The translations under genes were made by a program, and so were the position numbers. Under the pieces are notes generated by a model. The model was not told the DNA's origin and did not search any database. It was given only the letters and a program-made list of their open reading frames with translations. From Candidatus Binatia bacterium (GTDB lineage Bacteria > Desulfobacterota > Binatia > UBA12015), in NCBI GenBank assembly GCA_029243485.1, contig JAQWRY010000043.1, positions 1 through 44,777 on the forward strand: 44,777 nucleotides of DNA, in the 5' to 3' direction. Of this stretch, positions 9,098-18,183 are shown one piece after another; the first letter of the stretch is position 1, and each line of letters starts with the position of its first letter.

Positions 9098-10298
9098 GCC
9101 CGGCCGAATCTCCGCGCGTGACGTCGCCCGCGCCGCGCTTGGCGGCGTTCGGCTCTATCGCCTCCGATCCGCCCTCACGATCGCGAGTTTCGCCGCCGGG
9201 ACGGCAGCCGCGGTCGCGCTGCTGTCGATCACGGGCGGCGCTCGCCTGGAGCTGCTCGAGCGAATCCAGCGCCTTGGCGCGAATCTGGTGAGCGTGCATG
9301 CCGTCGGAGAAGCGGGGCGCGAGGCTCCGCCCGCCCTGACCATCGCCGACGCCACCGCGATCGCACAGGCGCTGCCATTCGCTCGTGACGTCGCGCCGGT
9401 GCGCGTCGTGCCCGCAAGCGTCCTCCTTCCCGATGAACAGCTGACGGTCCAAGTGGTGGGCACGACACAAGACTACTTCGCCCTACGCGGACTGTCGTTC
9501 GCCCGCGGACGCCCGTTCTCGGTCGAAGAGAGCGATGGAGGAGCCGCGGTCTGCGTCGCGGGAGACGAGACGGCCCGCCGACTTGCGCGCGAGGGCCCGG
9601 TCTACGGCTCGCACGTGAAGGTCGGCGAGCGATGGTGCCGGGTCGTCGGAATCCTGGAGCCAGAGGCCTCGACCACGGGCGAAGACACCGATCGCCGCCT
9701 CTACGTCCCGATCCTCACGACGCTACGCCACGACCTTTCCGAGCGACAAGGACTCGGCGAGATCCTGCTCCGAATCTCGGACGACGTCGATCCCGAACGC
9801 GCCGCGCAGGTCGTAAAGCGCGCGCTGCTGCGACGACACGACGGCGTCGAGCACTTCGCCATCGAGACCGCGCAGGCCCTCCTGCGTCAACAACGGAGCA
9901 CCCGGGGCTTACTGGATACGCTTCTCGCCGCCGTGGCGGTCCTGGCCCTCTGCCTCGGCGGCATCGCCCTCGGGAGCCAGGCGTGGCAAAGCGTTTCCCT
10001 GCGGCGGCGCGAGATCGCGATCCGCCGGGCGATCGGTGCGAGGCGGGAAGAAATCCTCGTGCAGTTTCTCCTCGAGGGGATCCTGCTCGCGTCCGCCGGG
10101 GCCGCGGTCGGTGTCGGCCTCGGCGTCGCCGGCGCGGCCCTCGCCGCCACCCTCGGCGAGTGGCCGTGGGTCGTGCCGGCCAGTAGACTCGCAAGCACAC
10201 TGGCGATCATCCTGTTCCTCGGCGTCGCAGCCACGATTTATCCGGCCTACCGGGCCGCGACGCTCGACCCGGTCGAGGCGCTCCGCAGCGAGCGCTGA
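9081..10298 (+). CDS. MacB/FtsX-type ABC transporter permease
   Basis: The product of 405 aa has the usual layout: one N-terminal membrane segment (LTIASFAAGTAAAVALLSI), a periplasmic MacB core domain (about residues 50-260), then three C-terminal membrane segments. Between these are the FtsX hallmarks LRRREIAIRRAIGARREEILVQFLLEG and the end motif YPAYRAATLDPVEALRSE. It should pair with the ATPase just upstream, whose last codons it overlaps by 17 nt, and with the adaptor and TolC-like channel of the same operon. MacB-type pumps move substrates from the periplasm outward without transporting through the membrane domain. Cargo is unknown. Confidence 0.88.
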   Translation: MAASSEPGRISARDVARAALGGVRLYRLRSALTIASFAAGTAAAVALLSITGGARLELLERIQRLGANLVSVHAVGEAGREAPPALTIADATAIAQALPFARDVAPVRVVPASVLLPDEQLTVQVVGTTQDYFALRGLSFARGRPFSVEESDGGAAVCVAGDETARRLAREGPVYGSHVKVGERWCRVVGILEPEASTTGEDTDRRLYVPILTTLRHDLSERQGLGEILLRISDDVDPERAAQVVKRALLRRHDGVEHFAIETAQALLRQQRSTRGLLDTLLAAVAVLALCLGGIALGSQAWQSVSLRRREIAIRRAIGARREEILVQFLLEGILLASAGAAVGVGLGVAGAALAATLGEWPWVVPASRLASTLAIILFLGVAATIYPAYRAATLDPVEALRSER

Positions 10299-10357
10299 TC
10301 CCAAGCGGTCCCGAAGCGCCAGGGGGATGCTATGCAAGCGCCACGGATGGAGCCCTC

Positions 10358-11806
10358 GTGAGCCAACGCACCTTCGTGATCTTCGTCCTCGGCCTCTTGG
10401 GGATGCGATTCGCCACCCTGCCGCTCCTCCCCGCCCTCGACCCGAGCGAGGCCCGCTATGCCGTCGTCGCGCGCGACATGCTGCAAAGCGGCGACTTCGT
10501 CACGCCGATGATCTGGGCGAACGGGGAGTACACCCCGTTCTTCAGCAAGCCTCCTCTCCTCTTCTGGTTGCAGGCCGGGACGATGGCGGCCCTCGGCGTC
10601 ACCGAACTGGCGGCGAGACTCCCTCCCTTCCTCGCTTCGGTCTGCGTCCTGCTGGTGACGTGGTTCACGCTCCGGCGCTATGTGGCGTCGGAGGTACTGC
10701 GGGGCTCGCTCCTCGTTCTCACGTCGTCGCCCCTCTTCTTCCTGAGCGCGGGTATCGGACTCACCGACATGCTGCTCTGCCTGTCCGTCGGCGGCGCCCT
10801 CTTCTCCCACTATGCGTTCACGCGTGAGGACGACCCGGTGCGCGCGCGGCGGTGGAGTCTCGTGACGTTCGCTTTGCTGGGAATCGGCATGCTCACGAAG
10901 GGACCGATCGCGCTGGTCGAGTTCGGCCTGCCGGCGCTCGCCTGGAGTGCCTGGAACCGGCGTCTCGACGATCTCGCGAGGCAGGCGTGGTGGCCCGGCC
11001 TCCTCGTGTTTCTGCTCCTCTGGGTTCCCTGGTTCGCCCTGACGGAGCGAGCCAACGCCGGATTCCTCGAGTACTTCTTTGTCAACGAGAACTTCCTGCG
11101 CTTTTTCGCATCGGAGTACGGCGATCGGTACGGCGGGGGACACAAGTTTCCGCCCGGCGCTGCGATCGTGTTCTTCCTTCTGGCGTTCCTCCCGTGGCTC
11201 GTCCTACTGGCCTGGCACTTGCGGGCGCCCGACGCGCGACGGCTCGCGAAACAACGTCTCGGGCGCAGTGATCTCCAGTTCCTCGGGTTCGCGGTGGTCG
11301 GCAACATTCTGTTTTTGAGCTTCTCTCGACACATCCTCGGCACGTATGTTCTGCCGGTGCTGCCCGCGGCGGCGGTCCTGCTCGCCGCGATCTTCGCGAG
11401 CCTCGGCCTCAGCGCTGCGCGACAGGGACGAATCGCGGTCGGACTCGTCGTCGTCTACTCGCTCGCGATGATCCTCGGCATGCCTCTGATCGAGGGCGGA
11501 TGGTCCTCGCAAACAATTCTCGCGCGGGCCGAGGCCTTCCAGGCCGAGCGCGGCGCGGAAGGCCGGATCGTCTTCGTGGAGAAGCGACCGTTCTCGGCCC
11601 GCTTCTACGGCGGGCCGAATATCGACCAAATCCCCTGGGATGCCGGGAACGAGCACTACGAGTGGTACCTCGATCCGCCGAACGGCCACCTCATGATCCT
11701 CAGGCGCCATCACCCGGACATCGTCGACCCGTACGTCACCGACCGACTACGCCGGGTGGAGGAGATCGGCCGCTACACGATCTGGGAGCCGATCGAGCCG
11801 AACTAG
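10358..11806 (+). CDS. ArnT-like GT-C (GT39/GT83 type) glycosyltransferase
   Basis: The product of 482 aa is highly hydrophobic, with roughly ten or more membrane segments. The first periplasmic loop carries DPSEARYAVVARDML with the acidic DxxE pattern of ArnT/PMT enzymes. The loop NGEYTPFFSKPPLLFWLQ matches the 'y..KPPL.yWl' signature of ArnT-like proteins. These enzymes transfer a sugar from a polyprenyl-phosphate donor to lipid A or other envelope acceptors on the periplasmic side. It begins at a GTG 59 bp after the MacB-like gene and could be read from the same transcript. It converges on the GT39-like gene at 11814. Donor and acceptor are unknown. Confidence 0.82.
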   Translation: MSQRTFVIFVLGLLGMRFATLPLLPALDPSEARYAVVARDMLQSGDFVTPMIWANGEYTPFFSKPPLLFWLQAGTMAALGVTELAARLPPFLASVCVLLVTWFTLRRYVASEVLRGSLLVLTSSPLFFLSAGIGLTDMLLCLSVGGALFSHYAFTREDDPVRARRWSLVTFALLGIGMLTKGPIALVEFGLPALAWSAWNRRLDDLARQAWWPGLLVFLLLWVPWFALTERANAGFLEYFFVNENFLRFFASEYGDRYGGGHKFPPGAAIVFFLLAFLPWLVLLAWHLRAPDARRLAKQRLGRSDLQFLGFAVVGNILFLSFSRHILGTYVLPVLPAAAVLLAAIFASLGLSAARQGRIAVGLVVVYSLAMILGMPLIEGGWSSQTILARAEAFQAERGAEGRIVFVEKRPFSARFYGGPNIDQIPWDAGNEHYEWYLDPPNGHLMILRRHHPDIVDPYVTDRLRRVEEIGRYTIWEPIEPN

Positions 11807-11817
11807 CGCATCGCTAG
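11803..11817. repeat. Perfect 6-bp palindrome (3-nt loop) carrying both convergent stop codons
   Basis: The sequence CTAGCG-CAT-CGCTAG contains the TAG stop of the plus-strand ArnT-like gene and the TAG stop of the minus-strand GT39-like gene. It has no T-tract. It could be a small bidirectional hairpin or a coincidence. Confidence 0.35.
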
Positions 11818-13682
11818 GAGCGGCCGCGCAACTCGAAGAGGTCCAGCGACGCCGGCCCGTCGATCGCCAAACGCAGGCGGACCTCGCCCGGGCGTCCGGT
11901 GATTTCGAATCCACGTCCGAGCCCCCTGGGTACGTCTTCGAGGACGCGGACCCGTGCGGGAGGTGCGACCTCGAGTTCCAGAACCCGACCCGGCCCGTCG
12001 AAACGCGCGAAGAGCCGCAGGACGACATCGTCGTCGCGCGAGAACCGCAGGGGGACGGACACGACCGGGTCGGGGCACGGCCACTGCATCCGGGGCAGCG
12101 CGCCGTCCCCGTAATCCAGTGGTGTCGCGCCGGGCCGAAGCGGCAAGGGTCCGCCTCCGCAGTTCACCAAGCGAGCCGCCGTCCGATCCAGCCAGGGCTC
12201 GTACCGCAGAAACTCGAGCGGCCCAGCGATGATTGGCGCCGGCTGCCCACTGCGCCATGCGGGCGGCACTTCACCGCGATACGTGACCACGACCTCGTGT
12301 GTACCGGAGGGCTCGTCCGCTCCGTGCACAGCTCTCGCAAAGAAGAAGCCGTTGTCCGTGTCGAGATCCGAGAAGCCCGGACCGTGTGCTCGTTGCCACA
12401 GGCCGGGAGGCGCGATGCCCAAACCGAACACCAACGTGTCCGCCGCCTGCCCACGGGTCGCGACGGTCGGTACGCGCGCGCGCGAATCTGGGAACGCCGC
12501 AGGAGGTCCGCCAAGGCGTAGCAACTCCAGGTTCGCACCGACGTACCCCGCGGTGTGGGCGGCGTGAATCCACCACACGAGGAGCGCCGCACGTCCGATG
12601 GCGAGACCCCCGAGCATCCACCAACCGGGTCGTCCAAGCACGGTTGCTACCACGAGCCCCACGACCAACGCGGCCGGGACGAGGCTCACATCGAGATAGT
12701 AGTGCCACGCCTCCCAAGGCAAGAGCAGCACCGCAAGGAACGACGACAACAACATACCCAGAACGGCGATCGTTGGACCGGCCGCGCCGTCCATCGGGAG
12801 GCGGACGATGAGGACAGCCACGCAAGCAAGCACGACGGCGATCCACGCCGTCTCGAGGCCGAGCCAGACCGAGATCCAGCCGGGCCACGCCGCCGGATCG
12901 AGACTCATCCCGGCGACCGCGCGACGGCCCACGAAAAGGAGGTCCAGGAGCCGACCCGACGTGACATCCGCGGGGCCGGCTGTCGTGGCCGCGTCCGTGA
13001 CCGGCGGAGAAAAGGTCGACGCCCAGAGCGTCGGCAGGACCACGAGAGCTCCGGACAGGCCGGATGCGAAAACACCGCGGACGCCGAGCCGCGTCGCTTG
13101 CGAGAGAACCGCGGCGACACCGACCAACACGACGGGCGCGGCCGCGATGTGGAGCTGCACCATCAGTCCCGCGAGGACCGCGGCCACGATGGCCGCCACG
13201 AGTGAAGCGCGTTCGAGCAGGAATACTATGGCCAGAAGGAACCCGCCGCACAGGGCCGGGAGGGCCGCCGGCGCCCACGCCACGCGGCCGTCGATCACGG
13301 CGAGCGGCATCGTTGCGAACACCAACGCTGCCGCGAGCCCCGCTGCACCCCCGGCGATCCGCCGGCCGACCTCGAAGGTCAACGCGGTCGCGAGAACACC
13401 GAGCAGCCCCGCAAAGACGTACGCGGCCGCCGGCTGGCTCGAGAAGAAGAACGGGACGGCCCAGAAATAGTAGTAGATCGCACCCAGATAGATGCGATTC
13501 CGCATCGCAGGGCCCAGGGTGGGGTATTCCTCCCCGGTTGCGATCCGTGCTCCCCAGGCGAGATCGCGCGCCTGATCCACGCCGAACCACCCCGCGTCTG
13601 GCCACAGCAGGCGCAGGCCTGCCGCAAGAGCCAGAACCGCGAACAGCCCGAACGCGATTCGAGCCGGCGCTTCTCGGCTCAG
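11814..13682 (-). CDS. GT39-like polytopic glycosyltransferase, apparently starting at CTG
   Basis: The product is 622 aa if read from CTG at 13682. The first GTG in frame (13580) would cut off the segment RIAFGLFAVLALAAGLRLLW and the loop WFGVDQARDLAWG. That membrane segment and the DQARD loop are just where GT-C enzymes have their first helix and catalytic Asp, so the longer form is probably real. Upstream of 13580 the frame is open to 13727 with no ATG, GTG or TTG. CTG 13682 overlaps the TGA of the BNR gene (CTGA). About nine or more membrane segments follow, then a soluble C-terminal region (about residues 420-622) that may bind sugar. The acceptor is unknown. Confidence 0.75.
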   Translation of the reverse strand: MSREAPARIAFGLFAVLALAAGLRLLWPDAGWFGVDQARDLAWGARIATGEEYPTLGPAMRNRIYLGAIYYYFWAVPFFFSSQPAAAYVFAGLLGVLATALTFEVGRRIAGGAAGLAAALVFATMPLAVIDGRVAWAPAALPALCGGFLLAIVFLLERASLVAAIVAAVLAGLMVQLHIAAAPVVLVGVAAVLSQATRLGVRGVFASGLSGALVVLPTLWASTFSPPVTDAATTAGPADVTSGRLLDLLFVGRRAVAGMSLDPAAWPGWISVWLGLETAWIAVVLACVAVLIVRLPMDGAAGPTIAVLGMLLSSFLAVLLLPWEAWHYYLDVSLVPAALVVGLVVATVLGRPGWWMLGGLAIGRAALLVWWIHAAHTAGYVGANLELLRLGGPPAAFPDSRARVPTVATRGQAADTLVFGLGIAPPGLWQRAHGPGFSDLDTDNGFFFARAVHGADEPSGTHEVVVTYRGEVPPAWRSGQPAPIIAGPLEFLRYEPWLDRTAARLVNCGGGPLPLRPGATPLDYGDGALPRMQWPCPDPVVSVPLRFSRDDDVVLRLFARFDGPGRVLELEVAPPARVRVLEDVPRGLGRGFEITGRPGEVRLRLAIDGPASLDLFELRGRS

Positions 13683-15127
13683 CGGCCGACGTCCACGCGG
13701 CGCACGAAGTTGTCCTTGGGCAGGACCTTATTGACGTCCGCGAAGCTCTTGATGTGCTTCTTCTTGTCGGGCCAGCGCTCCCAGAGCACGTAGGCCTCGT
13801 CGTCCGACACCGCGACCTGCGGGTGGCGAAGCTGGTTGCCCGCAGTGTCGGTCATGACGGTCGCATCGTTCAGAACCCAGGTCTTGCCGAGGTCACGCGA
13901 CACCGACAGAGCCACGCGCGTGTTTCCTTCCTGCCACGTGATCGCGACGTTGTCGCTGTCTTCGGCGAGCGCGATTCGCGGATGCAACGCGTTACCCGCC
14001 GGCGCCTTGTCCAGGCGAATGGGCGCCGTCCACGGAGCACGCCACGTCTTTCCACCGTCGTCCGACACGTTCCAGTAGATGCGTCCCAGCTTGTCGTCCT
14101 CGCCGCCGTGCCACGCAAGATAGAGCTGAGGGCCCTTGGTCTTCATATGGAAGAAGGCCTGGGTCTTTCCAGCGTAGATCTCGATCGGCCCGTCCCAGGT
14201 CTTGCCGCCGTCTCTGGACTGGCTCATCCACATCCAGCTGCGGTTCGTCTCGCCGGTGATACCGCCTGTCCACACGAGGGTGAGTAGACCGTCGTTGTAG
14301 ATGAGCTGCGGCCACATCGGACTCGGAAGCGGCTCCTCACCCGTGTCGACCGGCTCTGGCCGGGTCCACTTTGCGCCCATGTTTGCCGAGGAAGCCGTCG
14401 ACATGAACGGCAGGCCGCTTTCCTTCTGGCTGTGAGGCCGTTCTTCCCAAACGAGGTACGCCTCGTCGCCCTCACCGATCGCGAGCGCCGGAGCGCCCGC
14501 CTCGCTTCGTGGCAGCTTCGACACGAGCACATCCGGCTCGAGCCAGGTCTTGCCGCCATCGAGGCTTCGGTTCGCGTAGATGTCGCGGAAAACGTTGCGC
14601 TCATCGGTCCACGCAACGATCATCGCGCCGTCGGGCCGCTGCGCGAAAACCGGCAGAAAGGACTGTCTCCGAACGTTCAACGTCGTGATGTCGCCCCAGG
14701 TCTCGCCGAAGTCGGTCGATTGCCGCACGAGCACGAACTTCTGCCCGGCTTCGTTCCGACGTGCCTGCCACAGCGCGAGGATCTCGTTCTCAGCGGGCAA
14801 CATGTGAAGCGTCGGCACGACGGAGATCGTCCTGGAGAAGTCGGGCTCGTTCAGCGCGAACTCCGGAGACCAGGTCTGCCCACGGTCATTCGAGCGACGG
14901 AACATCGCGTTCCGGTTCTGCTTGCCGTTCTGGTTCATCCAGGCGACGGCCACGCGATCCCCATCTGCAACGAGCGATGTGTAATACGCCCACGAGAAGG
15001 AGCCTGCGCCGCCGTCACTCTCGTTGAGCTGCAGAACCGGCCCCATGCCCGGACCGCGGGTGCATGCCCCACCAAACAAGCTGGCAGCCAAGCCCAGCAC
15101 TACTGCAGCCACGACCAACGGCTTCAT
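13679..15127 (-). CDS. Sialidase-like (BNR/Asp-box) lipoprotein
   Basis: The product is 482 aa. The N-terminus has a lipoprotein signal ending in a lipobox LFGGAC, so it is probably anchored by its Cys. At least six Asp-boxes of the S-x-D-x-G-x-T-W type are seen: SNDRGQTW, STDFGETW, SLDGGKTW, SRDGGKTW, SDDGGKTW and SRDLGKTW, spaced as in a beta-propeller. This fold is shared by sialidases and by many non-enzymatic proteins; the catalytic Arg triad of sialidases was not confirmed, so the enzyme name is not secure. The ATG at 15127 is chosen because a GGAGG lies 6 nt before it; a GTG at 15142 would place that site inside the gene. The stop overlaps the CTG of the next gene. Confidence 0.78.
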   Translation of the reverse strand: MKPLVVAAVVLGLAASLFGGACTRGPGMGPVLQLNESDGGAGSFSWAYYTSLVADGDRVAVAWMNQNGKQNRNAMFRRSNDRGQTWSPEFALNEPDFSRTISVVPTLHMLPAENEILALWQARRNEAGQKFVLVRQSTDFGETWGDITTLNVRRQSFLPVFAQRPDGAMIVAWTDERNVFRDIYANRSLDGGKTWLEPDVLVSKLPRSEAGAPALAIGEGDEAYLVWEERPHSQKESGLPFMSTASSANMGAKWTRPEPVDTGEEPLPSPMWPQLIYNDGLLTLVWTGGITGETNRSWMWMSQSRDGGKTWDGPIEIYAGKTQAFFHMKTKGPQLYLAWHGGEDDKLGRIYWNVSDDGGKTWRAPWTAPIRLDKAPAGNALHPRIALAEDSDNVAITWQEGNTRVALSVSRDLGKTWVLNDATVMTDTAGNQLRHPQVAVSDDEAYVLWERWPDKKKHIKSFADVNKVLPKDNFVRRVDVGR

Positions 15128-15157
15128 AGAAAACCTCCGCACAAAAAACTACTACCC

Positions 15158-15193
15158 CAAAACGACACAAGGCCAGAGCGAATCGCCCTGGCC
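15158..15193 (-). terminator. Rho-independent-like terminator after the secreted unknown gene
   Basis: A stem with arms at 15171-15180 and 15184-15193 (GGCCAG plus inner GCGA/TCGC with one bulge) is followed on the minus strand by a T-rich stretch (TTGTGTCGTTTTGG). It lies 30 bp after the stop at 15223, and the BNR gene begins 30 bp further on. Confidence 0.7.
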
Positions 15194-15222
15194 TCGTGCC
15201 AACTCATGTCGGTGTTGCGAGC

Positions 15223-16206
15223 TTACTGATCAGTGCTCGTAATCGCGTACTTGCCGTAGTTGCTGCCGCCGAAGCTGCCAACAGCCTGGCCATGCACAGC
15301 GTAGACGAACTCGCCGTCCTGATTGTTCAGGTTCTTCAGGCGAAGGAAGCCGGAAGAGTCGACGGAGATCGAATTCGGGATGAGGCCGGCACCCGGAACC
15401 ATCGAGGTGAAGTCGGCACACTGGATCCTGTGATCAGGGAGCGACGTCGGGATCTCGAGGTTGTCGTAGAGAACCAGGTTGGCGGTGAGGCTGGCGGTGT
15501 TCGGGCCAACCTCAACGTCACCGGCGTCACCGGAGCCGGACCTCTCCTCGAGGGAGATGAAGGCAACCGAGGAAGCATCGACCGAAGTCGGGTTCAGGGT
15601 CAGAATGTCAACGTTGTCACCGGTGCCCGAAGGAAGCTCGGTGTAGTCGCCGCCGGCATCGAGACCGAGGCCGATGGCGTCGTTACCGAACGAGTAGCCG
15701 ATGCTCGTGTTCGCGCGTGTCGCGCTACCCACGATGGCGTTGTCGACCGGGATGAAGCCGCGGAGCGTACCGTCACTGCAGATCTCGTCCGTCTCGTAGG
15801 CCGTCACGACCACGAAACCACGCTGCCCCGTAAGGTCAGTCCGAGGACCGATCTGGGTGTTACCGACGTCGATCGCCGATACGTCGCCCGGATCAACGAC
15901 GATGGTGTCATTCAACGTGAGGCAAACCCACACGTCGACGAGGTGCTCACAGGAATCACTCCAGTAAGCCCAATGCGTCGTGACGCCAAGAATATCGCCC
16001 CCGCCGGCCTGCGACGTGCCAGCAATGTTGCTGACGATCATGAACGACACCCAATCCTCGGTGGCGTCAAACGGCATCACCAGCGCGTTCGCCGGCTGCG
16101 TGAAGCTCGTGTACGGGTCGTCAACCAATGCGTCCGCACGCGTAGGCCCTGCCATCACTACGGTCAACGCTACCGCTGCCACCCCAAGCTTATAAATCCC
16201 TCTCAT
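15223..16206 (-). CDS. Secreted protein of unknown function
   Basis: The product of 327 aa starts at ATG 16206, which has GGAGAGAGGGG a few bases upstream; the longer reading from 16296 has no such site. It has a clear Sec signal peptide (hydrophobic core VAAVALTVVMAG, cleavage near TRADA). The mature part is acidic and rich in Thr, Ser, Gly and Asp, with four or five Cys (for example DSCEHLVDVWVCL) and no recognised domain. It looks like a surface or extracellular beta-rich protein. It has its own leader region and a terminator, so it is probably a separate, possibly well-expressed unit. It lies downstream of the T2SS run on the same strand and may be T2SS cargo; this is inference from position only. 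Confidence 0.7.
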   Translation of the reverse strand: MRGIYKLGVAAVALTVVMAGPTRADALVDDPYTSFTQPANALVMPFDATEDWVSFMIVSNIAGTSQAGGGDILGVTTHWAYWSDSCEHLVDVWVCLTLNDTIVVDPGDVSAIDVGNTQIGPRTDLTGQRGFVVVTAYETDEICSDGTLRGFIPVDNAIVGSATRANTSIGYSFGNDAIGLGLDAGGDYTELPSGTGDNVDILTLNPTSVDASSVAFISLEERSGSGDAGDVEVGPNTASLTANLVLYDNLEIPTSLPDHRIQCADFTSMVPGAGLIPNSISVDSSGFLRLKNLNNQDGEFVYAVHGQAVGSFGGSNYGKYAITSTDQ

Positions 16207-16511
16207 AATCCCCTCTCTCCTTTCGCTTGACCGCCCAGTCGCTGGGTTAACAGCTGGCCCGAAGCGGCTACCGGTTGCCGAACAGGCACACGGCAAACCC
16301 TGTGAACCTCAACAACCTGAACTGCGCCCTATCCAGCCCCGTGACATCGTCGACGAGGCCCTAAAAACGTTTCTATGTTCGTCCCGCCACCCCTAACACA
16401 GGGAAATGGTGGGATAGCTTAAATATCCCCGTCGAGTCAACCGGAACGCCCCTTCGGCGCCGCCTGCTCGGCCGGGAAAAACCGCCTTTGCTGCTCTCCT
16501 TTCGCCCCACA
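16207..16511 (-). promoter_or_regulatory. Leader and promoter region of the secreted unknown gene
   Basis: This 305-bp stretch has no gene. On the minus strand a TTGACT (16435-16440) and a TATCCC (16411-16416) are 18 bp apart, a possible sigma-70 promoter with a leader of about 200 nt. In the leader are a 16-bp near-perfect palindrome (16265-16280), a 5-bp hairpin (16234-16246) and an AT-rich patch at 16415-16430. The promoter call is tentative. Confidence 0.35.
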
Positions 16512-16964
16512 TCAGCCATGCAGCTGGATGTACCAGCTTCCCTCTCTCAGGACCCAGTCTTGCGGGTCATCGAGTTCCCGCGGGATCCTCATCGTGCCAC
16601 CGCCGGGCTTCAGAACGGGGACGATGGTGTCCATCCTGGCCACCACCTGGCCTTCTTGGCCTTTTTCATCGACAGATATGATCTCGAAATCAACAATGTC
16701 GAAGGAAGATCTACGCTTTTCCATGAAGGCGGTACGTTTGAGACCCTCTCGGACCTGCGGATCGATCATCCCGGTCCAGATGGCGTCCCAACTGCCCTTC
16801 TGGCGAAGATCCATGTAGCTCTGCGCCCGGGTTACGAGATCTTCTGGCGTTTCACCGGCCGAACAGCCGCCGAAGGACAGCAGCCCCACGACGGCGACCG
16901 CACAAAACGCCACGCCACGGAGAGACCGGGGTGGGCGACGGGAGACCGGCGCTCCTCTACGCAT
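16512..16964 (-). CDS. Small lipoprotein of unknown function
   Basis: The product of 150 aa has a basic N-terminus, a hydrophobic segment and a lipobox LSFGGC near residue 34, so it should be lipid-anchored. The mature region of about 115 aa is mixed alpha/beta (TPEDLVTRAQSYMDLRQKGSW, then VDEKGQEGQVVARMD and a C-terminal GSWYIQLHG). The ending 'REGSWYI' is common in small NTF2-like or DUF4878-like lipoproteins, which is only a suggestion. The start overlaps the stop of the Wzt-type ATPase by 8 nt and has GGGGGAG just upstream. It is therefore the last gene of the T2SS-glycan export run and may assist export or anchor a component. Confidence 0.72.
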   Translation of the reverse strand: MRRGAPVSRRPPRSLRGVAFCAVAVVGLLSFGGCSAGETPEDLVTRAQSYMDLRQKGSWDAIWTGMIDPQVREGLKRTAFMEKRRSSFDIVDFEIISVDEKGQEGQVVARMDTIVPVLKPGGGTMRIPRELDDPQDWVLREGSWYIQLHG

Positions 16965-18183
16965 GGTCTCCCCCGCCTTCGTCCATCCCCGCGACGTCCA
17001 GACCTTCGTGGGTCCAGATGTGCGGCAACCGACTCACTCCCCAATCCGTTTTCGGATTCGTCACCGAGAACGGCGCCTCCCCCTCCCTCACATCGAGCAT
17101 GATCAGTGGCCGACGATTGTCGATCGCCGCCACATTGAAGTGATACGAGCCTCCGAACAGCGGAAGCTCCTGGAATTGCAGGGAAATATAGTATTCGTCG
17201 CCGCCCACCGAACGCGGCGTCGCGCCGTCGAGATCGGTCGAGCCGCAGTGGCATACGAGGCCGTCGCTGCGTACGACGCCGACCGCGACACCCGGGTCGA
17301 CATTCGCGGCCTCTGCGCGCCGCAGCCACACACGTAACGTGGCCGAATCACCAGTCTGGATCTGGTGAAGGGGCTCACCCGACGCGTCGAGAGCTTCGAC
17401 CCGCGTGACCTCGACCAGCGGGGACACACCGTCAGCAACGCCGAGCTTGTGGGCCAGCACCCGGCCGCGGCTGCGGTCGATGTAGGCATCACAGACCTCG
17501 GCTGCCGGCCCGGCTCGCTCGACGCGGCCATGGTCGAGCCAAAGCGCCTGACGACAGAGCTTTTTCACCTGGTAGAGGTTGTGCGAGCAGAAGATCAGCG
17601 TCCCGCCACGGCGCACGAAAGCGTCGATCCGCTCGGTGCACTTGGCCTGGAACCGCTGGTCACCCACGGCCAACGCCTCATCGATCACGAGGACGTCGGG
17701 CTGGACGGCTGTGGCGACGGAAAATGCCAGTCGCAGGAACATGCCCGACGAATAGGTCCGCACCGGCTGGTCGATGAATTCTCCGAGTTCGGAGAATTCG
17801 ATGATCCCGTCGACCTCGGCCGCGATCTCCTCGCGCCGCAGGCCCTGGGCCTGACCGGCCAGGAAGATGTTCTCGCGCCCGCTGAACTCCCCGTGAAGTC
17901 CCGCACCGAGCTCCAGAATCGAACCGACGCGACCTTCGACCGTGAGAGTCCCCTCGGTCGGGGTCGAAGCGCCCGCCAGCATGGCCAGCAGGGTGGTCTT
18001 CCCCGCCCCGTTGTCACCGACCAAGCCCAGGGTTTCGCCGCGCTCGAGGTCGAACGTGACGTCTTGGACGGCCTGGAAGAGCTCATGGCGATTGCCACGA
18101 CCGGCCCACTCGAGCGCCCGATCAAACGGGCGGGAGTATCGGCGATAGCTTTTTCCGAGGTCTTTTGCGCTGACGGCTTTCAT
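16957..18183 (-). CDS. wzt: Wzt-type ABC transporter ATPase for polysaccharide export (copy 1)
   Basis: The product is 408 aa from ATG 18183, which overlaps the permease stop (ATGA). Walker A is GDNGAGKT (56-63), the signature is YSSGMFLRLAF (144 on), Walker B is VLVIDE (164-169) and the H-loop is CSHN. The insertion between N-terminus and Walker A (YSRPFDRALEWAGRG) is typical of Wzt/TagH ATPases. Residues from about 255 form a Wzt_C-like beta domain that in the family binds the modified end of the polysaccharide and sets export specificity. With the permease it should move an undecaprenyl-linked glycan across the inner membrane. The substrate is unknown. Confidence 0.87.
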   Translation of the reverse strand: MKAVSAKDLGKSYRRYSRPFDRALEWAGRGNRHELFQAVQDVTFDLERGETLGLVGDNGAGKTTLLAMLAGASTPTEGTLTVEGRVGSILELGAGLHGEFSGRENIFLAGQAQGLRREEIAAEVDGIIEFSELGEFIDQPVRTYSSGMFLRLAFSVATAVQPDVLVIDEALAVGDQRFQAKCTERIDAFVRRGGTLIFCSHNLYQVKKLCRQALWLDHGRVERAGPAAEVCDAYIDRSRGRVLAHKLGVADGVSPLVEVTRVEALDASGEPLHQIQTGDSATLRVWLRRAEAANVDPGVAVGVVRSDGLVCHCGSTDLDGATPRSVGGDEYYISLQFQELPLFGGSYHFNVAAIDNRRPLIMLDVREGEAPFSVTNPKTDWGVSRLPHIWTHEGLDVAGMDEGGGDHA

